Shown here in pieces: positions 44,101 to 52,486 of a DNA stretch of 64,000 bases (position 1 is the stretch's first letter; each line of letters begins with the position of its first letter). The translations under genes were made by a program, and so were the position numbers. The notes beneath the pieces were generated by a model that was given only the letters and a program-made list of their open reading frames with translations, ran no database searches and was not told where the DNA came from. The stretch is taken from NCBI RefSeq assembly GCF_003703835.1, contig NZ_RDQR01000011.1, positions 1-64,000 of the forward strand, given 5' to 3'. The stretch comes from Auritidibacter ignavus. Its GTDB lineage: Bacteria > Actinomycetota > Actinomycetes > Actinomycetales > Micrococcaceae.

Positions 44101-44657
44101 ACAACGAGGGCTTCGCCATCTCCACCATGGACTACTGCGTTGACGGTGAACGTCCGGTCTGGTGGTTCGCCGATGGGTTCGAGTCCGGTTCATTGCGCGC
44201 TGGCACCCTGAAGTGCGGTGCCCCGGATGACGAACCAACTGAGGAGCCGACGGACGAACCGACTGAGAACCCGACCGGTGGTCCGACGGACGAACCGACG
44301 GAAGAACCAACTGAGGAGCCGACGGACGAACCGACTGAGAACCCGACCGGTGGTCCGACGGACGATCCGACTGAGGAGCCGACGGACGAACCGACTGAGA
44401 ACCCGACCGGTGGTCCGACGGACGATCCAACTGAAGAGCCGACGGACGAACCGACTGAGTCTGACCAGCCCGGTCAAAAGCAACCGGAGGGCGACGACAG
44501 CGTCCCGGCCGCAGGCCAGGATGGAGAGGACGGTAGCTCTCAGGATGGTCTGGCTGCGACCGGTGCGGTGGGTATTCCGCTCGGGGTTGTCGGTATCGTC
44601 TTGCTCCTGCTGGGCGCATTCATGGCGATTCGACAGAACCGCCGGATGCTGAACTAA
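41154..44657 (+). CDS. Secreted protein with five lamin-tail domains, phytase-like region and LAATG anchor
   Basis: A 1,167-residue wall protein. The signal peptide runs to about residue 31 (FTATA). Five lamin-tail (LTD) domains follow, recognisable by VVINEVVSKGG, VVINEVVYDD, LVLNEIDSSP, VVINEIESNG and VVLNEVESSD, each followed by DW(V/I/L)E(F/L/V). From about residue 710 a beta-propeller-like region (SSGLDFADGHLWAVDNG, EGITVDGDGMVYIASERDN) resembles the phytase-like esterase/SdiA-regulated family. Then come PTDEPTENPTGG repeats and LAATG (1133-1137) plus a helix and basic tail. LTD domains in bacterial secreted nucleases and phosphatases suggest binding to a polymer or wall. AGAGGA precedes the ATG. 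The end overlaps the convergent gene by 4 bases. Confidence 0.92.
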   Translation: MFSARKRVLATILLAPLTGAGLVLAPFTATAETLEQPSAEVAQSEVTVVINEVVSKGGDPGDWVEFYNYGTEDVDLSGYVLKDDDDSHSYVFPENTVIPAGGYLVIDEKTADNPGFDFGLGGKDQVRLFAPDGTTLVDSVSWDTHANGSYSRNADGDVVETANPTKGAANDFGSEDTAPGNDRSVVINEVVYDDIEGYEDSIELYNTSETEVDLTGYSVHDDKDRPGEGDLKGSLAPGEFLVLTKDKDFSFGLGKGDSVSLRDASDAEIDRLDYEATSPIANFSRCPDGTGEFQHGTKTTLGAPNNCEPVAEIPTPGELVLNEIDSSPADWLEFLNPGDEEIDISGVEIRDNSDDHRFRFPQDTTLGAGEYLIVDSKTTGEVYNDTADIWEEGTFEAAIGIGSGDSIRVYDAETGELTTEYSWSNHPAIDGDEQAATWARCPNATGPFGLGYATPGEANKCAQPAVVINEIESNGDATDWVEVSNVSESEVNISGWTLMDNDPIGHANDTTPLPEGTTLAPGELFVFDQGEHFDFGLGSDDTATIRDAAGNTVDEHSWTQHAEGVLARCDGELIDVPVSTKGQPNACGNPVVLNEVESSDADGGEDWIELYNPTAEKLDVSGLGVMDDKERDYTIAEGTIIEPESYLVIDNLDFGLGGDDEVRIFDGERLIQSTSWSSHAEQTWGRCPDATGEFANTQKPTPGAVNQCHGIPNVIEWPGDPNPRVIDEEPMFLTDSSGLDFADGHLWAVDNGTGIFWKLVAHQDGSVEYAEGWENGKRARFIQDADNPEAAGPDAEGITVDGDGMVYIASERDNSDKGTNYNTILQVDPNEPGPDVVASAQWDLTDLLPSVNANLGIEAVEWISNDAVKDKIVDLSQAEDGSVLYDPANHPNAIANGLFFTALENDGKLYAFVLEPEGKATLVTVIDPQIGGAMGLHYDVDTDTLWVAADDGYQGTHAKVTFNGTDTPEVVHVQRPAGMENLNNEGFAISTMDYCVDGERPVWWFADGFESGSLRAGTLKCGAPDDEPTEEPTDEPTENPTGGPTDEPTEEPTEEPTDEPTENPTGGPTDDPTEEPTDEPTENPTGGPTDDPTEEPTDEPTESDQPGQKQPEGDDSVPAAGQDGEDGSSQDGLAATGAVGIPLGVVGIVLLLLGAFMAIRQNRRMLN
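44230..44459 (+). repeat. PTDEPTENPTGG stalk repeats
   Basis: Three to four copies of a roughly 57-60-bp unit encoding PTEEPTDEPTENPTGGPTD(E/D), nearly identical in nucleotides, between the catalytic-type region and the LAATG anchor. Confidence 0.9.
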
Positions 44658-45982
44658 CTCTCCCAGCGCTGCTGCTCGCGCGCGTGGGTCTCAAGGTAGG
44701 CACCTGGAGAAAACTTCTCGTCGTAGAAGTCAGTATCCAGGTGCTGAGCCTGGAGATAGTTCATAATCCACACTGACGGAACCGTGCCGGGGAATTTCCC
44801 GAAGGTCTCGTCGATATATTCGGCCTGGATCGAGATCAACTCGATAAACTCCTCGTCGAACGGTGCTGCTGCTGAACGCACGCGTGGCGTGTCCTTCCAG
44901 GGCCCCGGTGTGTCCGGGTGGAATGGTCCGCCGACCCCAAACTTCCGCTCCGCCAGAGCATGCACGGCCTGAGTCATCGAGCCGAAATGCGGGCGGGTGA
45001 AGGACTCGAATACACCCTCACGTCCGGTGGGGTTCGGGATCGCCCAGCGCTCATCCTGGTCGTAGCGGAAGCTCAGTCCCGGCACCTCTGCTTCACCGGA
45101 TGCACCCAGCACCGAGAGCCGGTCGATCCCGTCAAAGCTCCACCCGCCGAGTCCGATGGCCCCCAATGCCAGATGTCCAACATAACTGGATGTCATCAGC
45201 TCGGCACTGGCTTCAGCCAGTGAGTACTGCTCGACGAAGCTCAGCGGTTGTGGGTCGTCGAAGTGGTCCAGCCGGTGCTCGAATTTCTCCAATCCGGGAA
45301 TCGGACGATCGTTGATGTCGTCGAAGAGCACGTATCCGTTCTGGGAGAAGAAGGCGATGTTCAGTAGCGTCTGTTGGGCTAAGTCCGCGACCGGAATCAC
45401 CAACAGTGAGCCCGGCCAGTTGCCAATCCAGGTGTTATGCCCCTCGAAATAGGGTTGTTTGCGAGGTAAATACAGTCGCTCGTCGTTGAGCTTGACCGCC
45501 CGAGCTAACACCGCGTTGAGTGTCGCTTCGACCTGGTCGGTCTCGGCGGGGCTCGCGCCTTCCCAGCTGTGCTCCAGCGGCTGATCGCGGGTGGGCAGAT
45601 AGTAGGTGCCGGAGTCATCGGTGAAGAAGAACTGGGTGGTGTGAAACCCGGCTGCTGAGGGGAAAGTTCGGCCGATAGCCGAGCCACTGTAGTTGGGAAA
45701 CTGGGGCTGGTAGCCGGGGTGTCGAGTAATGCCGAAGTGCCAACCGGTTTGACCGGTTACGGTGGCTAAAACCAACGCCCGTTGGAGATTGGTCAGGGGA
45801 CGAGACGCCTGCGAGGAGGTGTAGGCTAATACCCCGTCCGGGATCTCACCGCCGACCGGAAACCGCCGAGATCGGCGACCGATGATCGCCTCATACAGCG
45901 GGAACTCCGCAAGTTCGGCCAGAGCCGTGCGTTCGTGATCGGATAAGGAAATCGACTGCAGGCCATTATCAAAAACCGTCAT
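44654..45982 (-). CDS. Protein of unknown function, nitroreductase-like N-terminal motif
   Basis: A 442-residue soluble protein. The N-terminus (YEAIIGRRSRRFPVGGEIP) resembles the FMN-binding start of nitroreductase-type proteins, where 'I-x-x-R-R-S-x-R' contacts the phosphate. The rest (TGQTGWHFGITRHPG, PGSLLVIPVADLAQ, GGWSFDGIDRL) is not one I can assign. It contains no signal peptide or membrane segment. AAAGGAG precedes the ATG, confirming expression. It overlaps the lamin-tail gene by four bases tail to tail and is followed by nothing that reveals its role. Treat function as unknown; the FMN idea is inference. Confidence 0.8.
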   Translation of the reverse strand: MTVFDNGLQSISLSDHERTALAELAEFPLYEAIIGRRSRRFPVGGEIPDGVLAYTSSQASRPLTNLQRALVLATVTGQTGWHFGITRHPGYQPQFPNYSGSAIGRTFPSAAGFHTTQFFFTDDSGTYYLPTRDQPLEHSWEGASPAETDQVEATLNAVLARAVKLNDERLYLPRKQPYFEGHNTWIGNWPGSLLVIPVADLAQQTLLNIAFFSQNGYVLFDDINDRPIPGLEKFEHRLDHFDDPQPLSFVEQYSLAEASAELMTSSYVGHLALGAIGLGGWSFDGIDRLSVLGASGEAEVPGLSFRYDQDERWAIPNPTGREGVFESFTRPHFGSMTQAVHALAERKFGVGGPFHPDTPGPWKDTPRVRSAAAPFDEEFIELISIQAEYIDETFGKFPGTVPSVWIMNYLQAQHLDTDFYDEKFSPGAYLETHAREQQRWES

Positions 45983-46074
45983 GGTGCTCCTTTGAGTGTG
46001 TCAGCAGGTCCGGTCAGTGATGCCTGTATCGTAACGACGGATACACCATGGCAGAAGGGTGTTGTCACGAACTG

Positions 46075-47217
46075 TCACATCGCCCTGGTGTGTTCACCGC
46101 CGATCTGCACCACGCCACGACCTCGAATCTTCCGGTTCGCCAGGTCCTGATACGCCTGATCGATCTGGTCAAAGCGGTAACGGTTGGTGATCAGTTTCGA
46201 GAACTCAAGTGCGCCGGTAGCCGCCAGCTCGATGACCTTCGGCATCGTCTGGGCCGGAGGAGCGCCGAAGCAGCCACGAATCTGGATCTTGCGACGGACC
46301 AGCTTGGTGATTTCGACCTCCAAGAGATGACCGGCCGGGGCAATACCTGCTAACACCACGCGACCGCCGTCATCCACCAGATCCACGGCCTGCTTGGTGG
46401 TGGCGGTCGAACCCAGCGCCTCAAACACCACCGTGGCGCCGTGTCCCAGCAACTGGGCCACCACGGTGGCTGGATCAGCTACGGTGGAATTGATAGTCGC
46501 AGTGGCACCCAGCTGTCGAGCGAGAGCAAGCTTCTCGTCGTCAATATCCACAGCAATGATGTTGGTCGCCCCGGCCACCCGGGCAAGATGAATAATGCTC
46601 AAACCGATCCCACCGGCAGCAACCACTACCACGTCATCGCCGGGTCCCACCTCGCCGACGTGGTAGACCGCACCGTAGCCGGTGAAGATGCTGCACCCGA
46701 GGATCGCGGCGTCGGGAAGTGACACCTCATCCGGGAGCGGGAAGACCGCATTGACCGGCACCACCGCGCGGTCGGCATGACCCGACATGGAATACATGGC
46801 CACCTGAGAGCCGTCGGGGCGGTGGAGCCGGGTGGTCCCATCCAGGAGGCGACCGTTGAGTCGGTTCTGTGTGAAGAACACCTCGCAGAGTTCGGAGATG
46901 CCGCGCTCGCAGTGTCGGCACCGGCCACACGGCATGATGAAGCTACAGGCGACCCGGTCCCCAGGTTTCACGCGAGTCACCCGGTCTCCCACCTGCAGGA
47001 CCACCCCGGAAATCTCGTGTCCTAACACCGCCGGGCGAGGGAATGCCACCTCGTCTTTGAGCACGTGCAAATCGGTATGGCAAACACCGCAAGCGGCCAC
47101 CTCGACCAGCACCTCATCAGCTCGGGGTGCATCCAGTGACAGCACTTCGGGATGCAAACGAGGTTCACGGTCCTGGAGGACGAAAGTTCGTGCAGATGCC
47201 GGTGGGGTAGCGGTCAT
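46075..47217 (-). CDS. Zinc-dependent alcohol dehydrogenase
   Basis: A 380-residue medium-chain dehydrogenase. Zinc ligands are visible in GVCHTDLH, GHEISG and CGRCRHCERGISELC; the NAD-binding motif is AAGGIGLSIIHLARVAG. It resembles class III/aryl-type dehydrogenases and is paralogous to the one at 33335, but with different spacing in the structural zinc loop. It lies 27 bp after mmsB on the same strand, so an alcohol in the same 3-hydroxyacid degradation module is a reasonable substrate. GGAG precedes the ATG. Confidence 0.94.
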   Translation of the reverse strand: MTATPPASARTFVLQDREPRLHPEVLSLDAPRADEVLVEVAACGVCHTDLHVLKDEVAFPRPAVLGHEISGVVLQVGDRVTRVKPGDRVACSFIMPCGRCRHCERGISELCEVFFTQNRLNGRLLDGTTRLHRPDGSQVAMYSMSGHADRAVVPVNAVFPLPDEVSLPDAAILGCSIFTGYGAVYHVGEVGPGDDVVVVAAGGIGLSIIHLARVAGATNIIAVDIDDEKLALARQLGATATINSTVADPATVVAQLLGHGATVVFEALGSTATTKQAVDLVDDGGRVVLAGIAPAGHLLEVEITKLVRRKIQIRGCFGAPPAQTMPKVIELAATGALEFSKLITNRYRFDQIDQAYQDLANRKIRGRGVVQIGGEHTRAM

Positions 47218-47244
47218 GGCAATCTCCGTGTTGGTAGAAGCGAT

Positions 47245-48156
47245 TTAATCGTTGTATCCGTGGACGCGTCCATGTTGCTGGACATATTTGACAATGAGCG
47301 TGCAGTCTTTAAACCCGAGACCTTCGTCGACGAGACGTTTCAGTTGTGATTGAGCAAGTTCGGCTCCGGGCAGATTTAGGCCAGCGTGCTCTCCGGCTTG
47401 CAGAGCCAGGGTCACATCTTTGAGCGACAAATTCGCCGCAAAACCGGCCTCAAAATTGTTATTAGCGGCAGATGTTTCAACTACGCCAGGAACGGGATAC
47501 CAAGTCTGTTGTGTCCAAGACATTCCAGATGAAGCCGAAATAATATCCCAGAAAACCTTAGCGTCCAGACCAAGAGCTTCAGCCAATTGAGATCCCTCTG
47601 AATTGGCTATTAGGTTGATATGAACCATCATGTTGTTTACGAGTTTGGTCGCAATGCCCTTTGTTCCCGTACCGGCCAAAAAGACGTTATTCGCCATTGG
47701 TTCAACGAGCCTTTGAGCCCTTCTTGCCACGGACAGATCTCCGCCAATCATGAAAGTCAGGGTTCCGGCCGCTGCGCCGGAAATGCCACCAGAAACAGGT
47801 GCATCAACGAAGCTAAAACCTCTTTGTCCGGATTCGCGGTGGCAAAACCGAGAGGTGCCAATATCAACAGTCGAGGAGTCTATAAGGATCGCGTTTTGTG
47901 GCGCGTGCGCCCAGATACCGTCTTTGCTTGCGAAAACACGGCGCACGTGTTCCCCGTTCGGCAACATGGTAAAGACCGCGTCCGCATCTTTAACCGCCTC
48001 GGGGAGGGATTCCACGGCTCGAACGCCATGCCGGCTCGCTTGGTCCCGAGCGACCTTATTGATGTCGAATCCGTAAACTATATGGTTTGCCTCGACCAGC
48101 TTCTGTGCCATTCGGGATCCCATGTTTCCGAGCCCGACCCATGCGTACGTAACCAT
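47245..48156 (-). CDS. mmsB: 3-hydroxyisobutyrate dehydrogenase-type beta-hydroxyacid dehydrogenase
   Basis: A 303-residue NAD(P)+ oxidoreductase. The N-terminal Rossmann motif VGLGNMGSRMAQKL, the substrate-binding DAPVSGGISGAAAGTLTFM, and the catalytic Lys region (GTKGIATKLVNNMMV) are all present. This is the standard 3-hydroxyisobutyrate/beta-hydroxyacid dehydrogenase architecture and length. It produces methylmalonate semialdehyde in valine breakdown, for which mmsA lies nearby. A ribosome site CAGGAGG precedes the ATG. The sequence is AT-richer than the surrounding genes. Confidence 0.93.
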   Translation of the reverse strand: MVTYAWVGLGNMGSRMAQKLVEANHIVYGFDINKVARDQASRHGVRAVESLPEAVKDADAVFTMLPNGEHVRRVFASKDGIWAHAPQNAILIDSSTVDIGTSRFCHRESGQRGFSFVDAPVSGGISGAAAGTLTFMIGGDLSVARRAQRLVEPMANNVFLAGTGTKGIATKLVNNMMVHINLIANSEGSQLAEALGLDAKVFWDIISASSGMSWTQQTWYPVPGVVETSAANNNFEAGFAANLSLKDVTLALQAGEHAGLNLPGAELAQSQLKRLVDEGLGFKDCTLIVKYVQQHGRVHGYND

Positions 48157-48172
48157 CCAAGCCTCCTGATAG

Positions 48173-48188
48173 AGTGGTATAGATCACT
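48173..48188. promoter_or_regulatory. CRP/GlxR-like site before mmsB (one mismatch)
   Basis: AGTGGTATAGATCACT fits GTGA-N6-TCAC with one mismatch (GTGG) and is itself nearly palindromic. It lies 17 bp before the mmsB start codon in the mmsB-LysR divergent gap. Confidence 0.35.
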
Positions 48189-48323
48189 TTATGGTGCATG
48201 CTTGCCGAGCTCAATGCGCACACGGAGTCAAGTAATGCAACCGTGCTGTGCAGTGAATCACAATAGGGGATTTGGTAAGGAAACCCAAGGAAGTATCGTT
48301 GCAAATCTACTGAGTATGACTTT

Positions 48324-49223
48324 ATGGATTGGGAAAAGCTCTATTCGCACTTACCGTCGCTTATGACCTTTTTGAGCGTGTCACGAAACGGGACGTATTC
48401 TGCAGCGGCAGAGCAACTGGGGATCAATCACGCAACGGTTTCTAGGCGTATTGCAGGCTTAGAGGCAATTCTTGGCACCCGGCTACTTGTCAGCGGCGAA
48501 GATGGCTGGCATCCTACAGAAGAGGGCCTGCGGGTACGCAGGGTTGCCGAAGAGATTGAAGCTTCGCTAGCGAACTTAGCGCAGTCTGACCAAGCAGGGG
48601 CCGTTTCTGGCACGATCAGGGTAGGCGCCCCGGATGCGTTCGCAGTGGTGGCGTTAACGCCAGCGTTGGCGCAATTAAGAACTCGGCATCCAGCGCTTTC
48701 AGTAGAGGTGTTTAGCTCGACTAGGAATCCCACACAAAATAGTGCGGCGCTGGATTTAGAAATTGTCGTGGGCGAACCTCGAAAAGTACATGGAGAAAAG
48801 ATCCCGCTACTGGAATATGGGTTCTCTCTCTATGCTTCAGGTCGCTACCTCGCGAACTATGGCACACCGCGCACTATTAGAGATCTTGAAAAGCATAGGC
48901 TCAACTACTACACGGAGTCCGGGATCGTGGTGAGAGCGCTCTTGGACGCCAAAGCCATCCTTCCTGCAATGAAGACGGGGATTGCGTCAAATAATGTATT
49001 TGTGCACCTGGAAGCTACTCGTCACGGCACAGGCATCGGTCTCTTGCCAGACTTTTTAGGCTCCCAAGACCAGCTTCTCATTCCAGTCTTAGAAGGAGAA
49101 TATCGCTTCCCTGTAGAGTATTGGGCGATAATTCGCGATGGCGCTCTGCGTAGGCCGGCGGTAACTGCTACTTGCGCCGTTGTTAGGAATGTGTGTCAGT
49201 CTTTTTCCGCTGGCTGGCGCTAA
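48324..49223 (+). CDS. LysR-family transcriptional regulator
   Basis: A 299-residue regulator. The N-terminal winged helix (LMTFLSVSRNGTYSAAAEQLGINHATVSRRIAG) is followed by a periplasmic-binding-like effector domain (about 90-290). It sits between mmsB (divergent) and mmsA (convergent), so it most likely regulates these valine/3-hydroxyisobutyrate genes. Sampled stretches are about 50% GC, lower than the rest of the window. Confidence 0.92.
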   Translation: MDWEKLYSHLPSLMTFLSVSRNGTYSAAAEQLGINHATVSRRIAGLEAILGTRLLVSGEDGWHPTEEGLRVRRVAEEIEASLANLAQSDQAGAVSGTIRVGAPDAFAVVALTPALAQLRTRHPALSVEVFSSTRNPTQNSAALDLEIVVGEPRKVHGEKIPLLEYGFSLYASGRYLANYGTPRTIRDLEKHRLNYYTESGIVVRALLDAKAILPAMKTGIASNNVFVHLEATRHGTGIGLLPDFLGSQDQLLIPVLEGEYRFPVEYWAIIRDGALRRPAVTATCAVVRNVCQSFSAGWR

Positions 49224-49255
49224 GCGTGCGAAACGCGGCCCGTTATCGGGTGGCG

Positions 49256-50749
49256 CTACTCATTCTTTGGGAACCCGAGATTGATGCCCCCGTGTGATGG
49301 GTCTGGCCAGCGGGTGGTGATGACCTTCCCGCGGGTGAAGAAGTGAATCCCTTCTGTGCCGTGTGCATGTGTGTCGCCGAACAAAGAGTTCTTCCAACCT
49401 CCAAAAGAGTAGTACGCTATTGGCACCGGAATAGGTACGTTGATGCCAATCATTCCTACTTGGACCTCGTTTTCGAATTTTCGAGCTACTCCACCGTCAT
49501 GGGTGAAAATAGCCGTTCCGTTTCCGTAAGGATTGGCATTAATCAGTTCTATAGCTTCTTTATAGGATTCGACGCGAACGACCGATAGTACAGGACCAAA
49601 GATCTCCTCGGTATAAATGGACATCTCGGGTGTCACGTGATCAAAGAGCGTCGGGCCTAGAAAGAAGCCTGCGCCCTCGGAATCGAAGTCTCCCTGTCGA
49701 CCATCTACGACAATCGTTGCCCCTTCTCTTTCGCCGGCGTCGATATATCCCGAGACTTTATCGCGGTGGGCAGAAGTTACTAACGGCCCCATATCAGTAC
49801 CGCGGTTTCCATCACCAGTGCGAAGTGCCTGAGCGCGTTTAGCGATCTTGTCGACGAGCTCCTCGGCAATGTCTCCAACGGCTAAGAGGACAGAAATCGC
49901 CATACAGCGTTCACCTGCAGATCCGAAGCCGGCATTAATAGCATTGTCTGCAGCGAGATCAAGGTCAGCGTCGGGTAGCACAACCATGTGGTTTTTGGCG
50001 CCACCGAGAGCTTGAACCCGTTTACCGTGCGCGGTTGCCGTTTTGTACACGTACTGGGCAATTGGCGTTGAGCCAACAAACGAAACCGATTCTATATCCT
50101 CGTGCGTCAGTAAACGATCGACAGCATCCTTTCCGCCGTGTACGACGTTGAATACACCGTCTGGTAGTCCGGCCTCTTTCCATAGTTCAGCTTCCCAATT
50201 AACGGCGCTTGGATCCTTCTCGGAAGGCTTGATGACTACGGTGTTACCCGTGGCAATAGCGATAGGAAAGAACCACATCGGAACCATTGCTGGGAAGTTG
50301 AAGGGTGAGATGATGGCAACGGGTCCTAAAGGTTGCCGTTTGGAATGTACATCGACACGGGTAGAGGCATTTTCGGTGTAGCTACCTTTGAGGAGGTGGG
50401 GGATGCCACAAGCGAACTCCACAACTTCCAGCCCGCGCATTACTTCACCGAGTGCATCGTCTAGAACTTTGCCGTGTTCGGCAGTAATGATTGACGCCAA
50501 TTCCTCTTTGCGTTGATTGAGAAGTTCGCGGTACTTGAACACGATGCCAACGCGTTTACTCAGAGAGGTATCTCGCCAGTTCGGGAATGCCCTTTTAGCG
50601 GCATTGACCGCTTGGTCTACTGTTTGGCTACCGCCCATTATGACTTCACCGCTGACTGCGCCAGTTGCCGGGTTTGTGACCGGCGAGGTTTCTTGCTCCA
50701 CGCCGTTTGTGTACTCGTTATTAATCCAGTGCTGAATGATGCGTTTCAT
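49256..50749 (-). CDS. mmsA: Methylmalonate-semialdehyde dehydrogenase (CoA-acylating)
   Basis: A 497-residue ALDH-superfamily enzyme converting methylmalonate semialdehyde (or malonate semialdehyde) to propionyl-CoA or acetyl-CoA with NAD+ and CoA. It begins with IQHWINNEYTNG, typical of MmsA, and has the catalytic Cys in GSAGERCMAISVL and the C-terminal RGKVITTRWPDP. The ATG at 50749 follows AAGGAG; the frame extends further 5' without support. Pairs with mmsB across the LysR gene, and with the permease 44 bp upstream on the same strand. Confidence 0.95.
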   Translation of the reverse strand: MKRIIQHWINNEYTNGVEQETSPVTNPATGAVSGEVIMGGSQTVDQAVNAAKRAFPNWRDTSLSKRVGIVFKYRELLNQRKEELASIITAEHGKVLDDALGEVMRGLEVVEFACGIPHLLKGSYTENASTRVDVHSKRQPLGPVAIISPFNFPAMVPMWFFPIAIATGNTVVIKPSEKDPSAVNWEAELWKEAGLPDGVFNVVHGGKDAVDRLLTHEDIESVSFVGSTPIAQYVYKTATAHGKRVQALGGAKNHMVVLPDADLDLAADNAINAGFGSAGERCMAISVLLAVGDIAEELVDKIAKRAQALRTGDGNRGTDMGPLVTSAHRDKVSGYIDAGEREGATIVVDGRQGDFDSEGAGFFLGPTLFDHVTPEMSIYTEEIFGPVLSVVRVESYKEAIELINANPYGNGTAIFTHDGGVARKFENEVQVGMIGINVPIPVPIAYYSFGGWKNSLFGDTHAHGTEGIHFFTRGKVITTRWPDPSHGGINLGFPKNE

Positions 50750-50793
50750 GCTTGCTCCTTTATCTCGTGTTTGGGGTGTGTTGTGCGACCGTA

Positions 50794-52296
50794 TTAAAGG
50801 ATCATTGCGAACGGGATCATGATCGCTGTGACGACGACGGGGATTAGCAAGGTAATGACACAAACGTCTTTATAAGACTCTTTATGAGACATACCGCAGA
50901 CCAGCAGAAGCGTAATGACTGCACCGTTGTGGGGCATAGAGTCCAAGCCACCAGATGCCATTGAGGTGATGCGGTGAAGTGCTTCCATAGAGATGCCCTG
51001 TTCTTCTGCCATTTCGGCAAAATCAGGTCCGAAGGCATTGAGCGCAATGGTCATACCTCCAGAAGCGGATCCTGTCACACCTGAGATGACTGAGGTGGAT
51101 ACAGCAGAAGTGATAAGAGCGTTGCTGCTGACCCCGAAGATTCCGTCACGAATAATGGTGAACGCACCTAGGGACGCGATTACGGCACCGTATCCAACCT
51201 CAGAAGCGGTATTGAAAATCGGTTGGAGCGAGTTCTTGGCTCCATCGATAAGTGACGCCCAGAGGTTTCTAATGCGACGAATATTGAAGAGCAAGACGCT
51301 GAGGATCGCCGCAAGTAGCGCTAGAAGGACGGCCCAGGTGGCGGAACGATCGGCAAGCGTGATCCCCCCAAACTTTTCATCTTCAAGCACTGACCAGTCC
51401 AATGCGGGGAAGACGAACATGGTGCATCCGAAGTTGACGATAAAAACCAAGAGGAAGGGGATAAATGGCACAATGTTATTTGGTGGAACAAGCGTCCGTG
51501 GTGCTTTGCCTTCTGCGTCTGGAGAATCTTCGGAGGCACGTGGTGGGCTGGCAACGTTTCGAACACCTTCCCGCGTTTCTTCTTGGTCTGACTCGGGCTG
51601 ACTCAAGCCGAGGTCAGCTCCTCGCCCGAACTTAGACTCCAAAATTGTCGTATCGCCGAAGCTTTCACCCTTTCGGACAAGTGCCCGGGATCTGTACTCG
51701 AGCCAGACCATACCCAGCACAAACATCAATATTCCGGCCACAATCCCGATTAAAGGTGCGGCGAATGTACTGGTACCGAAGAACTGGCCAGGAATAATAT
51801 TCTGGATCTGCGGAGCACCTGGAATTGCGGTCATTGTGAATGTCAGTATCCCTAGAGCGATGGTGCTGGGTACCAGGCGACGCGGTAGATTCGCTGCTTT
51901 AAACAGTTCGCGAGCGAGAGGAAACATGACAAAGGCAGCGACAAATACGCTGATACCGCCGTAGGTCATCAGCGCTGACGTGAGTACGGTGGCGAAGACT
52001 GCGCGCTTGGGTCCCAACCATTTCGTGATGACTTGCGCTAGTGCCGTTGCGTAACCAGAGGCGAGCATAAGCGCGCCAAAGATGGCCCCTGTGAGGAAAA
52101 TAAGGAAATAGTTGCTGATGAAACCTGCAACGCCCGGCATGAATATCTCTGTGAAAGTTGGTAGTAGCGGGACTCCCGAGAGCAACATCGCAACAAATGC
52201 AGAGATAGGTGCCGCCACAATAACAGGGACGCCTCGGTAAGCTAACGTGATCAGTAAGATCAACGACGCGATAATGCCAATGAGCCCTATGGCCAT
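50794..52296 (-). CDS. GntP-family permease
   Basis: A 500-residue membrane importer of the gluconate:H+ symporter/GntP superfamily with about 12 helices (early PVIVAAPISAFVAMLLSGVPL and the central GGISVFVAAFVMFPLA). A polar cytoplasmic loop of about 60 residues (RKGESFGDTTILESKFG...) divides two halves. Its 3' neighbour is mmsA on the same strand, so 3-hydroxyisobutyrate, 3-hydroxybutyrate or a related hydroxyacid is a better guess than gluconate. GAAGGG precedes the ATG. Confidence 0.92.
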   Translation of the reverse strand: MAIGLIGIIASLILLITLAYRGVPVIVAAPISAFVAMLLSGVPLLPTFTEIFMPGVAGFISNYFLIFLTGAIFGALMLASGYATALAQVITKWLGPKRAVFATVLTSALMTYGGISVFVAAFVMFPLARELFKAANLPRRLVPSTIALGILTFTMTAIPGAPQIQNIIPGQFFGTSTFAAPLIGIVAGILMFVLGMVWLEYRSRALVRKGESFGDTTILESKFGRGADLGLSQPESDQEETREGVRNVASPPRASEDSPDAEGKAPRTLVPPNNIVPFIPFLLVFIVNFGCTMFVFPALDWSVLEDEKFGGITLADRSATWAVLLALLAAILSVLLFNIRRIRNLWASLIDGAKNSLQPIFNTASEVGYGAVIASLGAFTIIRDGIFGVSSNALITSAVSTSVISGVTGSASGGMTIALNAFGPDFAEMAEEQGISMEALHRITSMASGGLDSMPHNGAVITLLLVCGMSHKESYKDVCVITLLIPVVVTAIMIPFAMIL

Positions 52297-52461
52297 TTTT
52301 TGCCCTTCGTGTGAATGTGAACAATGGTGTACGAGCCGATGCTCTTCACGAATCGACGGTATTGTGTTTCATGTCACATTACGGTGGCCGTGGTGTTGGC
52401 TCAATGTCCTGGGGGTGGAAGATTTTTAGGGCCGGCTGTGCGTGCGTGCACGGGTGCCGTG

Positions 52462-52486
52462 GCGAGGGCTCTTGAGCTCGCTTTTT
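52462..52486 (+). terminator. Orphan terminator-like hairpin with T-run
   Basis: GCGAGGGCTC and GAGCTCGC pair around TT with a two-base bulge, followed directly by TTTTT. It lies on the plus strand with no plus-strand gene upstream (the GntP gene reads away). It may end a small RNA starting in 52300-52460, or be the remnant of a lost gene. Confidence 0.4.
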
